DNA of 10,654 nucleotides from Nitrospirae bacterium CG2_30_53_67 (GCA_001873285.1 MNYV01000048.1:1-10654); one strand, 5' to 3'; counted from the stretch's first letter, positions 1 through 5,904 are shown. Notes: generated from the letters alone by a model not told the origin. Program-made: numbers and translations.

Positions 1-210
1 CTTCTTTATCAAATCACCTCTTGTCTGGCCGATCAGGGGGTTTATATCCACTCCTCAAAGATCACCACCGAGGCCGACAAGGCCATTGATGCCTTTTACG
101 TCACGGACGTCTTCGGACAAAAGATCCTGGACCCAAAGAAACTTCAGCAGATTCAGGAGACTCTGTTGAAGACCATGAGTCCGGATCCGTCGAGAAGGGA
201 ATCCGCGTGA
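1..210 (+). CDS. glnD: GlnD (PII uridylyltransferase/uridylyl-removing enzyme), C-terminal ACT domain, 5' truncated by window
   Basis: The frame is open from base 1 and ends at TGA 208-210, giving 69 residues. The segment reads LLYQITSCLADQGVYIHSSK, then TEADKAIDAFYVTDVFGQKI, then a helical tail. This is the beta-alpha-beta pattern of the last ACT domain of GlnD, where the phrase 'DAFYVTD..G.KI' is typical. GlnD uridylylates and deuridylylates the PII protein in response to glutamine, which binds the ACT domains, so it is a cytosolic nitrogen sensor. The nucleotidyltransferase and HD domains lie outside the window. Another ACT-containing enzyme is possible, but the wording and the C-terminal position favour GlnD. 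The last codons carry a 15-bp sequence repeated just before glgC. Confidence 0.8.
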   Translation, partial: LLYQITSCLADQGVYIHSSKITTEADKAIDAFYVTDVFGQKILDPKKLQQIQETLLKTMSPDPSRRESA

Positions 211-279
211 ATTGATCTTGACCATTCGATCTGTTTTATGTAAAGTTCAAAATTGAGGATTTTTGAGAAGGGAATCCGC
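192..279 (+). repeat. 15-bp direct repeat flanking the glnD-glgC gap
   Basis: GAGAAGGGAATCCGC occurs at 192-206, inside the last codons of glnD, and again exactly at 265-279, in the glgC leader. The repeat period is 73 bp. It could be the scar of a short tandem duplication or of an excised element. No function is evident. Confidence 0.6.
218..246 (+). promoter_or_regulatory. Possible sigma70 promoter for glgC
   Basis: TTGACC (218-223), a 17-bp spacer and TAAAGT (241-246) lie in the glnD-glgC gap about 80 bases before the glgC start. The -35 matches consensus at five of six positions and the -10 at four of six. It is a plausible but unproven promoter; read-through from glnD is the alternative. 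Confidence 0.35.
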
Positions 280-325
280 TCTGCTCTGTTTAAAGGCAGG
301 GGGAAAAGAAAAAAAGGGGAGGGAA

Positions 326-1555
326 ATGCACTGGAGCATCAGAGAAGTTCTCGCAGTCGTCATGGCCGGGGGGAAGGGGAGCCGCCTCTATCCATTGACG
401 GAAGATCGGGCGAAACCCGCTGTTCCTTTCGGCGGCAAGTACCGCATCGTTGATTTTACCCTCAGCAACTGCATCAATTCCGGGATCAAGAAGGTTTTCG
501 TCCTGACCCAGTACAAGTCCTATTCCCTGGAAAGACATATCCGGCTTGGATGGGGATTCCTGAGTCATGAGCTGCACGAGTTTGTCGTTCCCCTGCCTCC
601 TCAGCAGAGGATCGACGAGAGCTGGTACCGGGGAACGGCCGATGCCATTTATCAGAACCTCTATTCCATCCTGAGGGAAGATCCGAGGTTTCTTCTTGTG
701 CTCTCCGGCGATCATATATACAAGATGGATTACGGAGAACTCATTCGTTTCCACAAAGCGAAAAAAGCGGATGTCACGGTCGCAGCCCTGGAGGTTGAAA
801 AATATGAGGCCGGTCATTTCGGCGTGATCCAGGTAGACAAAAAGGGGAGGATCATGGGTTTCCAGGAGAAACCCAAGAAGCCTCAAACCATCCCTGATGA
901 ACCCGACAAATGTCTGATCTCGCTTGGGGTTTATGTGTTTAATATCCCGTCCCTGGTCGAACAGTTGAAGAAAGATGCGGATGACGAACGCTCGGAACAT
1001 GATTTTGGAAAAAACGTCATCCCCAAGATGGCTAAGGACCTGGCGGTTTATGCTTACAATTTCAAGGAGAAGAAAACCCGGAGGGCGGCATACTGGAGGG
1101 ATGTGGGGACCCTGGACGCCTACTGGGAGGCCAACATGGACCTGGTATCGGTAAGCCCGGTCTGCAACCTCTATGACCCCGATTGGCCGATTCGCACTTT
1201 TCAGGGGTTGGAACCCCCTGCGAAATTCGTTTTTGCGCAGGAGTTTGCCGGCGGGAGAATGGGCGTGGCCCTCGACTCCGTTGTCTGCGGCGGGTGCATC
1301 ATCAGCGGCGGACGGGTACAGAACTCCGTGTTGTCGCCCAATGTGAGGGTGAACAGCTTCTGCAACATCTACCAGTCGGTGATCATGGAAAATGCCGAGA
1401 TCGGCAGGAATTCGCAAATCAAGAAGACCATCATCGAAAAGGGGATCAAGATCCCGCCCAACTCCATCATCGGGTATCACGCCGATGAAGATGCAAAACA
1501 CTTTCATGTCACCGAGTCCGGAATCACGGTGGTGACGAAAAATGCCGTGCTTTAA
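326..1555 (+). CDS. glgC: Glucose-1-phosphate adenylyltransferase (ADP-glucose pyrophosphorylase)
   Basis: This cytosolic enzyme makes ADP-glucose and pyrophosphate from glucose-1-phosphate and ATP, the committed and allosterically controlled step of bacterial glycogen synthesis. The 409-residue product has the nucleotide-binding loop AGGKGSRL (14-21) and, shortly after it, KPAVPFGGKYRIVDF. It also has WYRGTADAIYQN (100-111), the metal-site motif SGDHIYKMDY (127-136), FQEKPK (179-184) and YWRDVGT (256-262). From about residue 300 it has the repetitive left-handed beta-helix of the family. ATG 326 was chosen because AGGGGAGGG lies just upstream and the family's N-terminus fits. An in-frame TTG at 263 would add 21 unlikely residues. 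Length is normal (E. coli 431). No other glg gene is visible in the window, so the local partner genes are unknown. Confidence 0.97.
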   Translation: MHWSIREVLAVVMAGGKGSRLYPLTEDRAKPAVPFGGKYRIVDFTLSNCINSGIKKVFVLTQYKSYSLERHIRLGWGFLSHELHEFVVPLPPQQRIDESWYRGTADAIYQNLYSILREDPRFLLVLSGDHIYKMDYGELIRFHKAKKADVTVAALEVEKYEAGHFGVIQVDKKGRIMGFQEKPKKPQTIPDEPDKCLISLGVYVFNIPSLVEQLKKDADDERSEHDFGKNVIPKMAKDLAVYAYNFKEKKTRRAAYWRDVGTLDAYWEANMDLVSVSPVCNLYDPDWPIRTFQGLEPPAKFVFAQEFAGGRMGVALDSVVCGGCIISGGRVQNSVLSPNVRVNSFCNIYQSVIMENAEIGRNSQIKKTIIEKGIKIPPNSIIGYHADEDAKHFHVTESGITVVTKNAVL

Positions 1556-1600
1556 GACAACGGGTGGTGGTATGATGAGCTCTGAAATCTTAAGACGGCA

Positions 1601-1629
1601 TTGACAACTTAGGGTATTTTATTTATGAT
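1601..1629 (+). promoter_or_regulatory. Near-consensus sigma70 promoter for the DUF2062 gene and genes behind it
   Basis: TTGACA at 1601-1606 is followed by a 17-bp spacer and TATGAT at 1624-1629. The -35 is perfect and the -10 has one deviation. Transcription would start near 1636, giving a leader of about 65 bases before the GTG at 1701. It lies in the glgC-DUF2062 gap and probably drives the co-directional block up to holA. Confidence 0.7.
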
Positions 1630-1700
1630 GGCGCAAGACCTATCTTCTGGATCCTATTGGATCAGTCCCTGCCGGGCCTGTCATCGAGCGTGAGATTCCT

Positions 1701-2150
1701 GTGACCCTGCAACGGACGGTTCGTTATCTGTATCTTCGCCTCATCCGGATTCGGAGCAGCCCCCAGGAGATTGCACGGGGGCTTGCGATCGGGGTGTTCG
1801 TGGGGATCACCCCATTCATTGGGATCCATATGATTTTGGCCGTCGCGCTGGCCGTGCTGTTGAAAGGGAACAAATTCATGGCTCTATTAGGGACATGGGT
1901 CGGGAATCCTTTAACCTTTTCGTTTATCTTTTTTTTGGATTACAAGGTCGGGCGTTGGATCCTGGGAGGAGGTCCGGGGACCCTGAAGCTTTCCTCCACC
2001 CATCCCCTTGATATTCTGCATCTGAGCTGGAAGCTCCTTTTCCCCATGAGTGTCGGAGGCCTGGTGATCGGGCTGACCTCGGCCATCCTGGCCTATTTTT
2101 TGTCCAATCCGATTATTGCCTGGATCAAGGATCGGATACAACAAAGGTAA
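1701..2150 (+). CDS. DUF2062 family membrane protein
   Basis: The 149-residue product matches my knowledge of the DUF2062 family. It has the phrase SPQEIARGLAIGVFVGITPF (20-39) at the start of the first hydrophobic segment and GTWVGNPLTF (64-73) before the second. Hydrophobic stretches at roughly 28-54, 60-80 and 112-135 predict an inner-membrane protein with a basic N-terminus (RLIRIR) and basic C-terminus, both likely cytoplasmic. The molecular function of this family is not established. GTG 1701 is the start used: the frame is open upstream only to 1629 and contains no ATG there, and a weak purine stretch (GTGAG) lies about six bases before it. It sits downstream of a strong promoter. Confidence 0.85.
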   Translation: MTLQRTVRYLYLRLIRIRSSPQEIARGLAIGVFVGITPFIGIHMILAVALAVLLKGNKFMALLGTWVGNPLTFSFIFFLDYKVGRWILGGGPGTLKLSSTHPLDILHLSWKLLFPMSVGGLVIGLTSAILAYFLSNPIIAWIKDRIQQR

Positions 2151-2243
2151 ATTCCATGGTATGGTCATAAATCTTAAGAGAGAACTGATTCCGAGAAAAA
2201 GGCCGCCGGGATAAGAAATGTCGCCGCCATGTTGGAGTGGTAT

Positions 2244-2987
2244 ATGAAGGGTGTAAAACCTCCCTGGACATTGGGGGGGTACTGCATGATGATTTTTTAT
2301 CTGGTCTCATCCAAGAGGATGGTCTCTTTTGTGCCTTCTCCCCTGGAGGTCGCCGATGTCCTGCCCGGACTGACTCTGTCAGGTCTTTACGCAGCGTCCT
2401 ACAACACCGGGTCATTCGGGGTTTTGAGTGAATTCAGCGCCTTTCCCGCTCTGGTCCGGTACAAGAAAAAAAAAGGATTTTATGTCCCCTGTTCCAAGGT
2501 GGAGTCCCATGAAGAGGCTTACCGGCATCAGGGGGCATGGGGTTTGCAAAAGGAGCAGGCGGTCTTTGAATGGAAAAAAGACAGGAACCGGCACATCCTG
2601 ACCGTACAATGTGAGGGTAAAAAAATCATTGAGATCCGTTTCAGCGCAAAAAAGATCTCCATTCCCGTTCGTGTATCCTTTCCCTTCTTTCATGTACGCG
2701 GGAACGGGGTCGTTTCGTATCATGCGGATTATGCAGCCCGGGTCCATCTTTCCACCTCCGCAGTGGATATTCCTGAGAGCAGTCCACTGGCCATCTACGG
2801 ATTCAGGAGGAAACTCCTCACCACGTTCTGGGAATCCTCCAAGATTGTTCTGCACCCCCCGGAGTTTGAAAACATGGTCATACCCGAGGGGGTCTCGGAA
2901 GGGATCTTTCGGGTCGGACAGGACCAGAGGGAAACCTGCGGTGTAAAAAAAACCGCAGACGATTGCAGGACCTGTCATACAGTGTAA
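2244..2987 (+). CDS. Acetoacetate decarboxylase-fold protein (function unassigned)
   Basis: Using ATG 2244 the product has 247 residues. That start has GGAG six bases upstream; ATG 2229 is in frame but lacks a ribosome site. PPWTL near the N-terminus, LPGLTLSGLYAASY, an acidic SEF at 62-64, VRYKKKKGFYVP (71-82) and GAWGLQKEQAVFEW (97-110) follow the order of conserved blocks in the acetoacetate decarboxylase superfamily. The lysine that forms the Schiff base in the clostridial enzyme falls at K103. The neighbouring lysine that lowers its pKa is glutamate here (QKE instead of PKK), so classical decarboxylation is uncertain. The C-terminus ends CRTCHTV, a CxxCH pattern without an export signal. 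An eight-A run at 2945-2952 lies near the end. The family call rests on remembered motifs only. Confidence 0.55.
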   Translation: MKGVKPPWTLGGYCMMIFYLVSSKRMVSFVPSPLEVADVLPGLTLSGLYAASYNTGSFGVLSEFSAFPALVRYKKKKGFYVPCSKVESHEEAYRHQGAWGLQKEQAVFEWKKDRNRHILTVQCEGKKIIEIRFSAKKISIPVRVSFPFFHVRGNGVVSYHADYAARVHLSTSAVDIPESSPLAIYGFRRKLLTTFWESSKIVLHPPEFENMVIPEGVSEGIFRVGQDQRETCGVKKTADDCRTCHTV

Positions 2988-3006
2988 AACCTTTTTTTAA
3001 TTCTCT

Positions 3007-4020
3007 ATGAAAGCCGAGATATTTAAAAAAGAGATACAGCAAGGGAGGATTCCTCCTGTCTGTCTGCTGTACGGTGAAGAGACGCTCCTGATTCGGGAGA
3101 TGATCGACCTGATCCGCAATAAGCTCTCCAGGGGCGGCGATCCGTCCATGGGGCATGAGGTCTTCTACGGCGCCGAGTCCGATGCATCCGCCATCATGCA
3201 ATCAGCCGGGACCGTTCCGCTTTTCGGAGGGACGAAACTGGTGATTGTCAAAGAGATGGACCGGATGCCCGATTCCGAGAAGGAGCGTTTTCTAAAATAC
3301 ATCAAGGATCCGGTACGCGAAACCTGCCTGGTCATGACGTGCGCCAAGCCGGATATGCGTAAGAGATTTTTTGCTCAGATCCAGAAGCAATGGCCCTCGA
3401 TCCGGTTTTATCATCCCTACGATGAAGAACAAACCGGGAAATGGATCCGTTCGTTTCTCAGACAGCAAGGATACAGGATCGAAGACGAAGCGGTTCATTT
3501 TCTAATGGATGCCCACGGACGAGAACTTCAGGTCCTGAAGAACGAACTTCAAAAGCTGATGCTCTATAAGGGGACGCCGGGTGAGATCGCGCTCTCTGAC
3601 GTGACCGAGGTTTCAGGACATTCACGTGAATTCAATTCCTTTGAACTTGCGGATGCCGCCTGTGACAAGGATCTCGAAAAGGCCCTTAAGATCTTATCGC
3701 GGCTGGTTGAAGATGGGACGCCTCCGCTCCTGATCCTTTCGGCCTTGGCATCAAAGTTTCGGAAGATCTGGATGGGAAAAGAGCTTGAAAAGCAAGGCCT
3801 CACGGAACACGAAATCCTGCGGCGCCTGAATATCCGATTTCAAGAAAAAAGGTTTTTAAGGCAATTGCATGGTTTTCAGGAGGAAGAAATCGCCCGCCAC
3901 TATCTGCAAATCGCTTCCCTCGATGAATCGATTAAATCCGGAAGCGGCCGGCATCAGATCTGGATCGAGACGATGATCCATCACATCTGCAGGCGGCCGG
4001 CTGATGTATCCTGTTCGTAA
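3007..4020 (+). CDS. holA: DNA polymerase III delta subunit
   Basis: HolA is the clamp-loader subunit that opens the beta sliding clamp; it acts with the tau/gamma and delta-prime subunits at the replication fork. The 337-residue product has the typical N-terminus with PPVCLLYGEETLLIREMID (16-34). It also has RFYHPYDEEQTGKWI, GRELQVLKNELQKLMLY and an internal helical repeat ending SGSGRHQIWIETMI. There is no P-loop of its own, as expected for delta. No Shine-Dalgarno sequence precedes ATG 3007; the upstream bases are T-rich, so initiation may depend on coupling to the gene ending 19 bases before. The stop codon TAA (4018-4020) lies inside the left end of a palindromic repeat element, which therefore supplies the last few residues. 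In many bacteria holA neighbours rpsT, as here, where the two genes converge. Confidence 0.95.
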   Translation: MKAEIFKKEIQQGRIPPVCLLYGEETLLIREMIDLIRNKLSRGGDPSMGHEVFYGAESDASAIMQSAGTVPLFGGTKLVIVKEMDRMPDSEKERFLKYIKDPVRETCLVMTCAKPDMRKRFFAQIQKQWPSIRFYHPYDEEQTGKWIRSFLRQQGYRIEDEAVHFLMDAHGRELQVLKNELQKLMLYKGTPGEIALSDVTEVSGHSREFNSFELADAACDKDLEKALKILSRLVEDGTPPLLILSALASKFRKIWMGKELEKQGLTEHEILRRLNIRFQEKRFLRQLHGFQEEEIARHYLQIASLDESIKSGSGRHQIWIETMIHHICRRPADVSCS

Positions 4021-4067
4021 ATAGGGTGAAACACCAGCCGCGCCGTCAGTCAGATCGGGCCGCTAAG
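4009..4067. repeat. Shortened copy A of the stop-codon-associated palindromic element
   Basis: The left end, 4009-4030, matches the left end of copy C (10232-10253) at 20 of 22 positions and that of copy B at 17 of 19 over 4009-4027. It encloses the holA stop codon. The right end, 4054-4067, is identical to the right end of copy B (ATCGGGCCGCTAAG). Only about 25 bases of unrelated sequence separate the two ends, so this is a collapsed copy or the remains of one into which copy B inserted. Confidence 0.6.
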
Positions 4068-4231
4068 TGGTCCTATTCGTAAATATGGTAACGTACCGAG
4101 AGGGGCGTAGGGCGGTCTTGTCAAGGCGCGCGACTGAGGCGTACCCTCTGGTACGCCGCAAGGAGCGGAACGCAGATGAGGCCGCCCTACGGCACTCGAA
4201 TGCGACCGTATTTACGAATCGGGCCGCTAAG
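4063..4231. repeat. Palindromic element copy B with 27-bp terminal inverted repeats (MITE/REP-like)
   Basis: The left terminus (4063-4089) and the reverse complement of the right terminus (4205-4231) agree at 22 of 27 positions. The inner 15 bases pair completely if one G-U is allowed. Inside are a 10-bp stem CGTAGGGCGG/CCGCCCTACG (4106-4115 with 4182-4191) and an apical hairpin GGCGTACC-CTCT-GGTACGCC (4138-4157). The whole 169 bases can fold into one long interrupted hairpin. The left terminus recurs at 10224-10250 with two differences. The right terminus contains the rpsT stop codon. Lying between convergent holA and rpsT, it could terminate transcription in both directions. It encodes no transposase. 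Confidence 0.8.
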
Positions 4232-4499
4232 ACTGGGAGGCGAGCTGGTTCACCTTTTTCGTGAGAGCGGACTTTTTTCTGGCGGCGTTATTCTTGTGGA
4301 TAATACCCTTGGTTACGGACTTATCCAAAATACGGAGCGCCCCGGGAAGGGAGGTCTTGGCCCCTTCGATATCCTTTTCAGTGATTAAAGACTCAACCTT
4401 CTTGACCTGTGTTTTCATTCTGGAACGGTGCTGTTTATTTAGAAGGGCCCGTTTACTGCTTTGTCTCATCCGTTTGATTGCTGATGCATGATTCGCCAA
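4227..4499 (-). CDS. rpsT: Ribosomal protein S20
   Basis: The 90-residue product begins (M)ANHASAIKRMRQSSKRALLN and continues with the alanine- and lysine-rich helices and the conserved HKNNAARKKSAL block near the end, typical of bS20 (87 residues in E. coli). S20 binds 16S rRNA early in 30S assembly. The start is TTG at 4499: GGAGG (4512-4508) lies eight bases upstream and the product then begins exactly like other S20 proteins. The in-frame ATG at 4514 overlaps that Shine-Dalgarno sequence and cannot be the true start. E. coli rpsT also uses UUG, where it is tied to autogenous translational control, so similar regulation is plausible. The TAG stop lies inside the terminus of repeat copy B. 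Confidence 0.95.
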   Translation of the reverse strand: MANHASAIKRMRQSSKRALLNKQHRSRMKTQVKKVESLITEKDIEGAKTSLPGALRILDKSVTKGIIHKNNAARKKSALTKKVNQLASQS

Positions 4500-4507
4500 T
4501 GTTTTTT

Positions 4508-4512
4508 CCTCC
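4508..4512 (-). promoter_or_regulatory. Ribosome binding site GGAGG deciding the TTG start of rpsT
   Basis: Read on the minus strand, GGAGG is followed by eight bases and then TTG (4499-4497). The upstream ATG shares its G with this site, which excludes it as the initiator. Confidence 0.8.
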
Positions 4513-4531
4513 ATTGTTTTTTATACCAAAT

Positions 4532-4560
4532 TTTTAACATTAAAAAATAAATGTTGTCAA
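4532..4560 (-). promoter_or_regulatory. Possible rpsT promoter
   Basis: On the minus strand TTGACA (4560-4555) is followed by a 17-bp AT-rich spacer and TTAAAA (4537-4532). The -35 is perfect but the -10 is poor, at about three of six. The surroundings are strongly AT-rich, unlike the flanking genes. Confidence 0.4.
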
Positions 4561-4588
4561 GATATTATTGCAGCACCGGTAAAAGTGC

Positions 4589-4617
4589 TTGACATGTTAC
4601 TTTAAAGGTTATATTAT
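4589..4617 (+). promoter_or_regulatory. Sigma70 promoter for the zapB-like/zapA genes
   Basis: TTGACA (4589-4594), a 17-bp spacer and TATTAT (4612-4617) lie 40 bases before the zapB-like start. It is back to back with the presumed rpsT promoter, only 28 bases from its -35 box. Confidence 0.7.
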
Positions 4618-4657
4618 AAAAGATAATTGTAACATACCGTAAAATAGGGGATTTTAG

Positions 4658-4963
4658 ATGAGTATGATTAATCTGGATACAATGGATCGAAAGATTCAAG
4701 AGGCCCTTGATCTCATTTTAAATCTTCAGGAAGAAAATGATGTTCTGAAAAAAGAACTTGAAGCATGCCGCAAGGGCCTTCAAGAGAAGGGAAAAGAGAT
4801 TGCCGATAAAAATCTGATCAAAGACCGGGATGAAGCCATATTGGAAGACATTCAGACTTTACGCCAGGAGCGGGTACAGATCAGGCAGAGGATCAAGAAC
4901 ATCCTGAAAAAAATTGAAGGGATCGATATGGAAGAAGAAAAGGTCCAGAAAGAGTTGTTTTAA
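4658..4963 (+). CDS. ZapB-like coiled-coil protein encoded upstream of zapA
   Basis: The 101-residue product is almost entirely charged helix with leucines and isoleucines at heptad spacing: LDLILNLQEENDVLKKELEA, a central helix rich in Lys and Glu, and RQRIKNILKKIEGI near the end. It has no signal peptide and no cysteine cluster. Position directly before zapA and the coiled-coil composition suggest a ZapB-type partner that would link ZapA-decorated FtsZ filaments at midcell. Coiled coils score poorly by sequence, so the name is an inference from context. AGGGG lies seven bases before ATG 4658. Length resembles that of ZapB-like proteins (about 80-110 residues). Confidence 0.6.
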   Translation: MSMINLDTMDRKIQEALDLILNLQEENDVLKKELEACRKGLQEKGKEIADKNLIKDRDEAILEDIQTLRQERVQIRQRIKNILKKIEGIDMEEEKVQKELF

Positions 4964-5026
4964 TCAAATCAAATAGGCTATACCGGCGCAAAGGCCGCAG
5001 CAGTGAAGGAATCCGGAGGGAAATCC

Positions 5027-5311
5027 ATGGCAAACCAGGTGAATGTTAAGATTTTCGGCCAGGAATTTACCATAAAGGGGGAAGACACGCCTGAATATGT
5101 GGAGGAACTCGCAGGGTTTGTCGATAAAAAGATGAGAGAGGTCGCATCTGCATCTTCTGTGATCACCTCCCACAAGGTAGCCATTCTGACGGCCATTAAT
5201 ATTGCCGATGAGCTCTTCCGCCTGCAAAAGGTCATGAATGAACAGGAGGAAAAAATAAGGAAAAAAGTCGACGAATGGGCCGGCATTTTGGGCAAGGCGC
5301 AGAAAAAATAA
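5027..5311 (+). CDS. zapA: Cell division protein ZapA
   Basis: ZapA binds FtsZ and bundles its filaments in the cytosolic Z-ring. The 94-residue product begins MANQVNVKIFGQEFTIKG, the beta-hairpin of the ZapA N-terminal domain. VEELAGFVDKKMREVA and SHKVAILTAINIADEL (the conserved 'ILAALNIADEL'-type block) follow, and a C-terminal coiled coil (KVMNEQEEKIRKKVDEWAGIL) mediates dimerisation. ATG 5027 has GGAGGG at 5015-5020; a GTG at 5003 would add eight non-homologous residues. It follows the zapB-like gene by 63 bases and presumably shares its promoter. 6S RNA lies directly downstream, a neighbourhood conserved in many proteobacteria. Confidence 0.92.
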   Translation: MANQVNVKIFGQEFTIKGEDTPEYVEELAGFVDKKMREVASASSVITSHKVAILTAINIADELFRLQKVMNEQEEKIRKKVDEWAGILGKAQKK

Positions 5312-5342
5312 AAGATTCGTTCTCTTCAAATTTTTTTCACTA

Positions 5343-5371
5343 TTGACTTTTATTTTCCCCCTCGATATAGT
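5343..5371 (+). promoter_or_regulatory. Sigma70 promoter of the 6S RNA gene
   Basis: TTGACT (5343-5348), a 17-bp spacer and TATAGT (5366-5371) each deviate from consensus at one position. Transcription should begin around 5378, just before the 6S RNA secondary structure. Confidence 0.75.
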
Positions 5372-5377
5372 AGCAAA

Positions 5378-5575
5378 TACTTGAACGGAACATTTGATCT
5401 CCCTGCCTTGCAAGTGATGGCCGGCAGTGTTTTGAGCCAACACTTATTTGAATGGGAACCGGCCCTGAAGACGGTGTGCATGCCCTCTTGAGAGGGAAGC
5501 CTGAAGTCTTTATCACGGTACCCACCTGGGTTATCAGGTTCAAATAGTTGCGGCCACACGGCAAGGCGGGGGGGT
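5378..5575 (+). ncRNA. ssrS: 6S RNA
   Basis: 6S RNA mimics an open promoter and sequesters sigma70 RNA polymerase in stationary phase. The sequence can form a closing stem of GCCTTGC (5405-5411) with GCAAGGC (5561-5567), continued by C/T-rich against G-rich bases on the outside. A second stem pairs GGCCGG (5419-5424) with CCGGCC (5459-5464). The apical arm has AAGAC/GTCTT and the hairpin CCCTC-TTGA-GAGGG (5483-5496). GAGCC, GTGCATGC and GAAGCCT occur in the same order as GAGCC, GAGCATGC and GAAGCCT of E. coli 6S RNA. The hairpin ACCTG...CAGGT (5524-5539) parallels the 3' arm. The gene lies directly after zapA, the classical location. Ends are estimates: the 5' end from the promoter, the 3' end from the closing stem. 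Confidence 0.85.
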
Positions 5576-5668
5576 TATATATATAGATCATATTGAGATG
5601 ATATAAACCGAGTTGCTTATCCATAAGACATCCCAACGACTGATTCAGGGAGGAAAAAGGAATTTTAA

Positions 5669-5710
5669 ATGCAGCGCAGGAGAATAAAGGGAGCAGGAAA
5701 ACCTCAATGA
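5669..5710 (+). CDS. Possible 13-residue leader-type ORF
   Basis: ATG 5669 encodes MQRRRIKGAGKPQ and stops at TGA 5708-5710. That stop overlaps the ATG of the next ORF (ATGA). AAGG lies eight bases before the start, and a stronger GGGAGG lies further upstream. The peptide is strongly basic. It could be a leader peptide coupling translation to the following ORF, but it is short enough to arise by chance. Confidence 0.25.
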   Translation: MQRRRIKGAGKPQ

Positions 5711-5865
5711 AAGCGTTTAGTCTCGTACATGATGAGTTTCACCGGCTTGTAAAATTAAATAAAGCGGTCCATCCATATGGTTCTTTAAAAGTGGGGGGAA
5801 AACTCCTGGTTGAACTTCATCAGGTTTCGCAGTTCCCGTTGAAGAAACCTGCAGGCGATCGGTGA
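5707..5865 (+). CDS. Small hypothetical ORF, 52 residues
   Basis: The product starts MKAFSLVHDEFHRLVKLNKA and ends QFPLKKPAGDR. It is soluble in composition, contains four histidines and no cysteine, and has no signal peptide or membrane segment. I do not recognise the family. Its ATG overlaps the stop of the 13-residue ORF, and an AGG lies nine bases upstream. Three TGA codons stand in a row at its end (5863-5871). Beyond them the same frame stays open to 5994. It may be a genuine small protein or the decayed remnant of a longer gene. Confidence 0.35.
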   Translation: MKAFSLVHDEFHRLVKLNKAVHPYGSLKVGGKLLVELHQVSQFPLKKPAGDR

Positions 5866-5904
5866 TGATGACGCTCATGTTACAAGGCTGAACCGGTGAA
5901 GGTC

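Noticed and set aside
290-1507. 405-residue open frame on the minus strand opposite glgC
   Set aside because: It is a shadow of glgC: proline- and arginine-rich, without any recognisable domain or ribosome site, while the plus strand encodes an unmistakable GlgC.
2992-2998. T-run before holA as an intrinsic terminator of the decarboxylase-like gene
   Set aside because: The nearest stem (2936-2958) is more than 30 bases upstream and no stable hairpin abuts the T-run; it would also cut off holA, which has no promoter of its own that I can see.
4063-4231. CRISPR array or tRNA gene as the explanation for the repeats
   Set aside because: There is no regular repeat-spacer periodicity and no cloverleaf. 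The symmetry is that of terminal inverted repeats around a long hairpin.
4067-4388. Short plus-strand frames over repeat copy B and across rpsT
   Set aside because: They read through palindromic repeat sequence and antisense to rpsT; the peptides are arginine-rich and low in information.
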